From: Waddliaceae bacterium
GTDB lineage: Bacteria; Chlamydiota; Chlamydiia; Chlamydiales; SLFE01
Direction of reading: 5' to 3'
NCBI GenBank assembly: GCA_007124415.1
Contig: SLFE01000029.1
Coordinates: 1 to 7,363, forward strand
Length of the DNA: 7,363 nt
This document shows positions 1 through 4,693 of the stretch, piece after piece (the stretch's first letter is position 1; every line of letters begins with the position of its first letter). A program made the translations under genes and the position numbers. The notes beneath the pieces were generated by a model. The model was not told where the DNA came from. It searched no databases and saw only the letters and a list, made by a program, of their open reading frames with translations.

Positions 1-491
1 CAAGTTCCGAATAAGTAAACGACAGTGGCCCCTTCAAGGGACGATTCAGTAAAGTCTTCACAGCGAAATTCAATGCCTTTCAAATCACTGCTATTCTTAA
101 CGATATCGGCAATTTCGACAAATTGAGGAATGAACTCGATGCCCACCACTCGGCAGCCGAGCCATTGATTGAGCCAAAAACAGGTTCGCCCCCTGCCGCA
201 CCCCAGTTCAAAAACAGTGTCGCTTTTAGTGATCCCGCATTTTTCGCAAATCTCCTCAAGTGTTGCCAGAGGCGTTTCTCCGTAGGCATAGACATCGCTC
301 TCCCCTTTCGCTTTGAGGTAGTCGCGGCTCATTTTATAGGGGTTTCTCAGCATATAACCGAAAACTAATTGCAGATCGGCTTTGGCAAACGTGGGATTTC
401 TGTAATATTTGAAAACAGTTTTACAAAAATCTGTAAAGAAGAACCATTGGGATTTAAGCCTGACCCAAAAAAGTTCGAACAAATTCTTCAT
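1..491 (-). CDS. Class I SAM-dependent methyltransferase, 3' end cut off by the window edge
   Basis: An open minus-strand frame runs from ATG 491-489 to the left edge, giving 163 residues without a stop. It shows a Rossmann-type methyltransferase core: motif I at residues 93-101 (VFELGCGRG, the SAM-binding glycine loop), an acidic residue ending strand beta2 (GIEF, E119, expected to contact the SAM ribose), a motif III-like segment with D146 (FRCEDF), and the start of motif IV (ATVVYLFGT). Residues 1-46 are rich in aromatic and basic residues and precede a NPYKMSRDYL / YAYGETPLATLEEI segment. I chose the start at 491 because this frame stays open up to the mgtE stop and overlaps it as ATGA, the usual arrangement for translational coupling. 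No separate Shine-Dalgarno is visible. An in-frame ATG at 353-351 (residue 47) is a weaker alternative, also without a ribosome site. The fold assignment is strong; the substrate (RNA, protein, lipid or small molecule) is unknown. Confidence 0.85.
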   Translation of the reverse strand, partial: MKNLFELFWVRLKSQWFFFTDFCKTVFKYYRNPTFAKADLQLVFGYMLRNPYKMSRDYLKAKGESDVYAYGETPLATLEEICEKCGITKSDTVFELGCGRGRTCFWLNQWLGCRVVGIEFIPQFVEIADIVKNSSDLKGIEFRCEDFTESSLEGATVVYLFGT

Positions 492-1972
492 AGCAAAACC
501 ACGCTGGCAAGCTTGGCGACAAGGATAAATATCCACGCCGACATGACATCGTTGAAAGCTGTCACGATGGGGCCTGCCGCGACGGCAGGGTCGATGCCGA
601 CCCGAGAAAAGAGAAGGGGCGAAAAACTTCCGAGAGAGGTCGACGCTGTGCAGGCCCCAAAAATTCCAAGAGCCACAGTCGTTCCCATGGCTATCGGCGT
701 ATACATAACGCTTTCCCTGGAAGCGGCGGGGTTGAAGCCCAAGATCGTAAGCGCGTAGACGACAAGTCCGCAGACGCAGCCGAAGACAAGCCCGATAGAC
801 AGCCCCATCACGATCTCTTTTCCAAGCATCTCTTTTTTACTTCTCACAGACAGCTCGCCCGAGGCGATTCCCCTGACAAGAAGCGTGCTTATCTGTATGC
901 CCACATTCCCGGAAAGGCCGGCAATCAAAGGAACGAGGAACGGAACAATGACAAACCACTCATTCCCTTCGAACAACGTTAGACTGACCAGAGTTGTCAG
1001 GCCCGCGCACATGGTAACGATCAACCAGGGAGCGCGCCAGAAAAAACGTTTGATGATCGGATCGTATTCGCTGAAGTCCTCCGCAGTACCTGCAATATTG
1101 GCTATTGTGTCGTCCATGATGTCTTTCATGGCCTCGACTGCCGCCTCGAAAGGAATCACTCCCACAAGCTGGTGGTAGTCGTCGATAACCGGCAAAGAAG
1201 GCAGCTCGTAGCGCTCCATAATGTCGACCACCTCATCGCGGTCGGTGTCCACGGTAACTGTGTGGAACAGAGGCTGCATTACCTGCCGTATGGGAAGTTC
1301 GGGCTTGTTGATAATCAGATTTCTCATCGGTACGTGGCCGCAGAGCTCGTCATAGTCATTCAACACAAAAATTTGTCCTGTTACCTCGACGCCGGGATGC
1401 TTCCTTATCTCTTGGGAGACCTCCCCGATCGTCGTCGATAGATGGAAAGCGAAGAACTCGTCTGTCATCAGCCGGCCGGCGCTGTCGCGGTCGTGTTTTT
1501 GAAGCTCCCTTATCCTATGGCCGATCTTGGGATTGATCAGATCCATAATGCGTTTATACATTCGATCGGACATATCATCGAGCATCCAGACGGCCTCGCC
1601 AGGAGGCATATTTTCTAATAACTCGACTATATTTTTGTCGCGCAGCTGCCGGAATATGGCTGTGCGCGTATTGCTTCCGGTGTTGATCATAAACACGATT
1701 TTCGAGTGGAGGTCGGGAAGGTTGTCATAGAGGACAGATCTGGCGGGAGCCGGAAGTCTGGACGCTGCGTGGGCTAAGTCGATAGGATCGTGCTCGCTTG
1801 CGATTTTAGCGACATGATGAAGGGTGATTTGGGAGGTTTGCTGGTGAAAGGCTTGCTCAAGCTTTTCAATCAGCAGGTCGTTTAAGTGGCCGGTGCGTGT
1901 GTCATAAACTTCCCCGGAATAAACTTTGGGTTTCTCCGTTCTTATTTTTTTAAATTCATTTTCTTCAGCCAC
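488..1972 (-). CDS. mgtE: MgtE-family magnesium transporter
   Basis: The 494-residue protein has the standard MgtE architecture and a normal length. A helical N domain spans about residues 50-160 (ENMPPGEAVWMLDDM). A CBS pair follows at about 163-222 (SAGRLMTDEFFAF) and 228-290 (VMQPLFHTVTVDTDRDEVVDIM, then LPVIDDYHQLVGVIP). Five membrane segments lie at about 315-335, 339-360, 386-411, 423-447 and 464-490. Family signatures include SGNVGIQ at 354-360, the RGIASGEL loop, GIDPAVAAGPIVTAFND at 459-475, and an acid in the last helix (D475) matching the pore aspartate of Thermus MgtE. In characterised homologues the protein is a dimeric inner-membrane Mg2+ channel whose N and CBS domains bind Mg2+ and close the pore when cytosolic Mg2+ is high. 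The start is GTG, since no in-frame ATG lies between it and an upstream stop and a Shine-Dalgarno is well placed. The stop overlaps the start of the methyltransferase gene. The 109-bp leader is too short for an M-box riboswitch. Confidence 0.95.
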   Translation of the reverse strand: MAEENEFKKIRTEKPKVYSGEVYDTRTGHLNDLLIEKLEQAFHQQTSQITLHHVAKIASEHDPIDLAHAASRLPAPARSVLYDNLPDLHSKIVFMINTGSNTRTAIFRQLRDKNIVELLENMPPGEAVWMLDDMSDRMYKRIMDLINPKIGHRIRELQKHDRDSAGRLMTDEFFAFHLSTTIGEVSQEIRKHPGVEVTGQIFVLNDYDELCGHVPMRNLIINKPELPIRQVMQPLFHTVTVDTDRDEVVDIMERYELPSLPVIDDYHQLVGVIPFEAAVEAMKDIMDDTIANIAGTAEDFSEYDPIIKRFFWRAPWLIVTMCAGLTTLVSLTLFEGNEWFVIVPFLVPLIAGLSGNVGIQISTLLVRGIASGELSVRSKKEMLGKEIVMGLSIGLVFGCVCGLVVYALTILGFNPAASRESVMYTPIAMGTTVALGIFGACTASTSLGSFSPLLFSRVGIDPAVAAGPIVTAFNDVMSAWIFILVAKLASVVLL

Positions 1973-1976
1973 AGAA

Positions 1977-1985
1977 TCACCTTCT
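1977..1985 (-). promoter_or_regulatory. Ribosome binding site that fixes the GTG start of mgtE
   Basis: On the minus strand the sequence AGAAGGTGA ends four bases before GTG (1972-1970). Its AAGG core is seven bases from the start codon. It is the only good Shine-Dalgarno near the mgtE N-terminus and supports initiation at GTG. Confidence 0.75.
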
Positions 1986-1990
1986 GCACA

Positions 1991-2019
1991 ATCATAACCG
2001 ATAGTAAATTAAAAGATAA
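1991..2019 (-). promoter_or_regulatory. Candidate mgtE promoter
   Basis: On the minus strand a TATGAT hexamer (1996-1991, five of six matches to TATAAT) lies about 18 bases before the mgtE GTG. At a 17-base spacing upstream is TTATCT (2019-2014), only three of six matches to TTGACA. Transcription from it would give a very short leader that still holds the Shine-Dalgarno. It would let mgtE and the methyltransferase be expressed apart from the TPR gene. The weak -35 makes this tentative. Confidence 0.35.
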
Positions 2020-2060
2020 GGGAGGTGTTTACAAAATTCCGGCAAAGTCGATTTTGAGCT

Positions 2061-2079
2061 ATTTTGCAAGCGGCAAAAT
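2061..2079. other. Small perfect hairpin just after the TPR gene
   Basis: A 7-bp perfect inverted repeat (ATTTTGC and GCAAAAT) with a 5-base loop begins two bases after the TPR stop codon on the minus strand. No U-tract follows it on either strand, so it is not a canonical intrinsic terminator. It may protect the 3' end or attenuate readthrough into mgtE. Confidence 0.3.
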
Positions 2080-2081
2080 GG

Positions 2082-4151
2082 TCATAGCTCGGAGTTTTTT
2101 CTGGCAAGGTGCTTTAAAAACTGCTGGAAGCCATTAGTTGAGCGGAGATCGCGGAGCCACTCGTCATGAATGAGCTCTTCTAACGGTGGCAAGGCCCCTG
2201 CCAATTCGGCCCGTTCGATGTAGTGCATTGCAGCCTGATAGTTGCCCTGAAGCGAGTACAGGCAGGCCAGGTTGTAATAGGCCGCCTCGTTGCCTAGCGA
2301 ACCTGCGCGGATAAATTTTTCTTCAGCCTCTTTCATCAGCCTTTCAGTATAAAGGCTGTGGACCGGATCATGGACCAGTTCGGCCAGATTGATCAGGGCT
2401 ATCCCCCATTCATTCCAGGCGGTGTCATCTTCCGGGTCTCGCATCAGTACCTCTTGAAAAATCTCAAGCGATTTTTGAAAGCAGTCGACATCGGAAACCA
2501 GCTCGCCAAGGTGGGAAAAGGCCATTGCCAGGTGGTATTTAGCGTGATAGTGGTCGGCGTCGACAGCAAGCGTTTGCGAGAGCACTTTTATCGCCCGTTC
2601 ATAATACTTCTCATCGTCGCTGAAATCTCCCAGAAAATCGAGTGAACATCCATAATTGTAGAGCCAGTCGGGATTGATTGTTCTCGGATTGTGACGGAGA
2701 TGATAGAGCCGTATCGACTGCTCGAACTTCTCCGATGCCGCCTCGACCCACCGCTTGTCCTGGGTCATTTCCCCCATTCTCATGAGGGCAACTCCCCATT
2801 CATTCCAAAAAGCTGGGGGCATATTCCCCTCGAATTCGGTAGCGCGGGAATAATATTTGACAGAATTTTCAACAAGGGCCGCATTATCTTTGATCTCCCC
2901 CAGAATGTGGTGCGCAGAGGCCAGGCCGTACCAAAGGTCGGGATTGCTCTTATGAAGAGAGATTCCGTACTTGAACTTTTCAATCGCCTGATTAAAGTAT
3001 GCGGCGTCTTCAAAATACCTTCCCAGTTCAATCAGGCACCGGCCGTAAACGACCCAGTAAACGTTGTTTTCAGGTTCAAGCTCGAGACATCTTTGAATTA
3101 TGACCTCGGCCCATTTCAGATAGTCAAGCCTTTCTTTAAAAACGCCTATAAGCATTTGCGTTTCCGCCCAGTTACTCAAAATTGGAGCGTGGTCCGGCAA
3201 AAGTGTGTTCGCCTTCAGAAATTTATCTAAAGAGGCTTCGAGTAATTTGGGGTTTTGCTTATCCTTTCCGGTCTTGCTCAGATGTTCGGCCCATTTGAAC
3301 CAAAGGGAAGCTTCATCAGGATTTAATTTAGAAGCTTGGTCAAAGCTTTTGTGAGCTGTATAGAAATACCTGTCTTCGCCTTTAAGCTGCCATAATCGTT
3401 GATCGGTACAGGCAAGATTGAACCAGCCTTCGAAAAAAGACGGTGATGAATCGACTACTTTTTGGTAAAGGTAAGAGGCCTTAGTCAGAAGATCTTCCCT
3501 GGAAACCAGGCAGGCGAGATCGACAAGAGCATTGCCATAGTCATTCCAGAACATAGTTCCTGTTAATTTCAAGGCTTCAGCTTTTTGATATTTAGATATA
3601 GCTTCGACAAAATCCCCCGCTTCGCCCGACTGTTTGGCTATATAATGCCAGCATACGCCCCAATACCAATAAAAATGGGGCTCGGGATTTTTTTGAAACC
3701 GGGAATTCAAGCTGACTTGTCGATACTTGTCATTTGCCTCGTAAAAGTAATCCGGCTCCTCCTTTTTAACGCCAAGCTCTACCATCGCATTTGCCCAGAC
3801 CGTTAAGGCCTGGTAGCAGTCGCTGTCGGCGGTGCAGGCCTGTTCTGCAGTCCGGCATGCCAAAATCAGATTATCGATATTAGAGCCGTGCAAAGCATAG
3901 GCTATCGCTTGTTCGAGCAGCAACTCGGAATTGCTGGGACAAAGCTTTTTAGATAGTTCGAAGGAAGTTACGGGGCTCGCCTCGCCTTTCTCAAGCTCTT
4001 CCTCACCGGCCATAACGAACATTTTGGCAAGCAGGTACTTATCTTCATCGCCTAGTTTCTTCCATCGGACTGAATTCCGATAAGGATCTAGCAATTCAAA
4101 GTTTTTTGTAGAAGAAATTTTTTCAAATGTCTCGCGCAAAGAACGGCTCAT
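2082..4151 (-). CDS. Large TPR-repeat protein of unknown role
   Basis: The 689-residue protein is built almost wholly of TPR-like helical pairs. About 13 helix-A segments of the form W/Y-x-x-(Y/W)-G-x-x-L-x-x-L-G recur near residues 118, 162, 202, 243, 284, 327, 366, 407, 449, 496, 538, 579 and 626. Most are followed by a helix-B pattern (YF-x-x-A-x-x-x-F/Y) and an N/D-P-(E/D) turn. The usual spacing is 41-42 residues, not 34, because the A-B linker is longer (for example ELGRYFEDAAYFNQAI at 375-390). Only the last unit, about 621-654, looks canonical. The C-terminus ends in a WLRDLR...FQQFL segment (665-679). No signal peptide or membrane segment is visible, so a cytosolic or secreted scaffold or chaperone role is plausible; chlamydiae use TPR proteins as type III chaperones and effectors, but nothing here proves that. 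The start ATG at 4151 has no clear Shine-Dalgarno; the next in-frame Met (residue 44) would cut into the ordered N-terminal part. The gene runs in the same direction as mgtE, 109 bp ahead of it. Confidence 0.85.
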   Translation of the reverse strand: MSRSLRETFEKISSTKNFELLDPYRNSVRWKKLGDEDKYLLAKMFVMAGEEELEKGEASPVTSFELSKKLCPSNSELLLEQAIAYALHGSNIDNLILACRTAEQACTADSDCYQALTVWANAMVELGVKKEEPDYFYEANDKYRQVSLNSRFQKNPEPHFYWYWGVCWHYIAKQSGEAGDFVEAISKYQKAEALKLTGTMFWNDYGNALVDLACLVSREDLLTKASYLYQKVVDSSPSFFEGWFNLACTDQRLWQLKGEDRYFYTAHKSFDQASKLNPDEASLWFKWAEHLSKTGKDKQNPKLLEASLDKFLKANTLLPDHAPILSNWAETQMLIGVFKERLDYLKWAEVIIQRCLELEPENNVYWVVYGRCLIELGRYFEDAAYFNQAIEKFKYGISLHKSNPDLWYGLASAHHILGEIKDNAALVENSVKYYSRATEFEGNMPPAFWNEWGVALMRMGEMTQDKRWVEAASEKFEQSIRLYHLRHNPRTINPDWLYNYGCSLDFLGDFSDDEKYYERAIKVLSQTLAVDADHYHAKYHLAMAFSHLGELVSDVDCFQKSLEIFQEVLMRDPEDDTAWNEWGIALINLAELVHDPVHSLYTERLMKEAEEKFIRAGSLGNEAAYYNLACLYSLQGNYQAAMHYIERAELAGALPPLEELIHDEWLRDLRSTNGFQQFLKHLARKNSEL

Positions 4152-4192
4152 ATGTTGAAAGTCTTAGTTTTATCTCTTCTCTTTCGAGATCC

Positions 4193-4223
4193 TTCTGAAT
4201 GGAAAGACCCCCTCAATTCAGAA
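4193..4223. other. Hairpin in the leader of the TPR gene
   Basis: The perfect 8-bp inverted repeat TTCTGAAT / ATTCAGAA has a 15-base C/A-rich loop. It lies 42-72 bases upstream of the TPR start codon. It could be a leader RNA hairpin or a dyad operator; the long loop makes a strong RNA structure unlikely. Confidence 0.3.
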
Positions 4224-4300
4224 AGTTACTCTAAACGCATATTTTTTACAATGCGCATACATTGAAATATAACATAAATATCTAAAAATGAATAGGGATA

Positions 4301-4328
4301 TCATTGAATTTGCATCTATAATTCCTCC
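4301..4328 (-). other. Orphan strong Shine-Dalgarno with a four-codon ORF
   Basis: On the minus strand GGAGGA (4328-4323) stands seven bases before an ATG (4315). The ATG opens only ATG-CAA-ATT-CAA-TGA. A second ATG (4304) overlaps this stop and opens a 28-codon frame ending at 4218, with hydrophobic and aromatic residues at its start. This is the best ribosome-site match in the intergenic region, yet no proper gene follows. It may be a decayed gene start, a leader peptide ahead of the TPR gene, or chance. Confidence 0.2.
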
Positions 4329-4475
4329 GCCGCATTATCTGTACTCGCCAATAACCTTTTCCTTAAGAAAGGCAGTGCTGCGCATCGGCCGTAAAATCAA
4401 AAAAATATCTATGTCTTAACCCGATTTTCGAGGATGCAGGATCGGCAAGGGCTAATATTAGATTGTGCAAGGCTT

Positions 4476-4499
4476 ACCGTCCTGTAGCTGCATGGAGGT
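4476..4499. promoter_or_regulatory. Imperfect 24-bp dyad, possible operator
   Basis: The segment is quasi-palindromic about a central AGCT (4486-4489). The pattern is ACC..C.TG.AGCT.CA.G..GGT, with 16 of 24 positions symmetric. It lies about 130 bases upstream of the candidate yidC -35, which is far for direct repression. It could instead be a protein-binding site or a stem in an unannotated RNA. Chance remains a fair explanation. Confidence 0.2.
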
Positions 4500-4628
4500 C
4501 GAAGGAAACTTAAGCTATGTTTTCCAAGCTAAATGTCGCAGCAGGAAAGAGAAAATTGTGACAGATATTCAATAAATTTTTACACAATGCGCTAGCAAAT
4601 GTTGATTTCAACGCGCTGCTCGACTTCA

Positions 4629-4658
4629 TTGCCTTTACTAATTAGCTCGAGTTATGAT
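4629..4658 (+). promoter_or_regulatory. Candidate sigma-70-type promoter of yidC
   Basis: TTGCCT (4629-4634, four of six matches to TTGACA) and TATGAT (4653-4658, five of six to TATAAT) are separated by 18 bases. The predicted start of transcription near 4665 gives a leader of about 30 bases before the yidC ATG. This is the best promoter match in the gap and suits the chlamydial housekeeping sigma factor, sigma-66, which recognises similar hexamers. Confidence 0.55.
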
Positions 4659-4693
4659 AACATTTTCTTTTAACTGATTTAACCCGGTATTTT

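Larger units (their letters stand above)
4152..4693. other. Long divergent intergenic region between the TPR gene and yidC
   Basis: This 542-bp gap separates two divergently transcribed genes and must hold both promoters. I find no ORF that looks like a gene and no tRNA or recognisable structured RNA. The flanks (4152-4320 and 4550-4693) are AT-rich, while the middle (about 4320-4550) is richer in G+C. It contains a hairpin near the TPR start, an orphan strong Shine-Dalgarno on the minus strand (4323-4328), an imperfect dyad (4476-4499), a 14-codon plus-strand ORF (4517-4561), a short hairpin GTTGA-TT-TCAAC (4601-4612) and a good yidC promoter candidate (4629-4658). The G+C-richer middle could be a remnant of a lost gene or an unrecognised small RNA; neither can be shown from the sequence. 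Confidence 0.6.

Noticed and set aside
80..368. Two short ORFs, minus 80-295 and plus 123-368, at the left end
   Set aside because: Both overlap the methyltransferase frame, which carries a recognisable SAM-binding motif. The short ORFs show no domain or ribosome site.
1973..2081. M-box type Mg2+ riboswitch upstream of mgtE
   Set aside because: The leader is too short and lacks the conserved stems. The best promoter candidate leaves only about 10 bases of leader.
2691..3230. A 179-codon plus-strand ORF opposite the TPR gene
   Set aside because: It is antisense to the regular repeats of the TPR protein, has no Shine-Dalgarno and resembles no protein family. Long antisense ORFs are expected opposite a biased coding frame.
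4461..4570. A structured RNA such as SRP RNA, 6S RNA, RNase P RNA or tmRNA
   Set aside because: The purine-rich GGAGGTCGAAGGAAAC stretch recalls the SRP RNA loop, but the conserved CAGG...GGAAGGAAGCAGCC signature is absent. No tmRNA tag or RNase P core motifs are seen.
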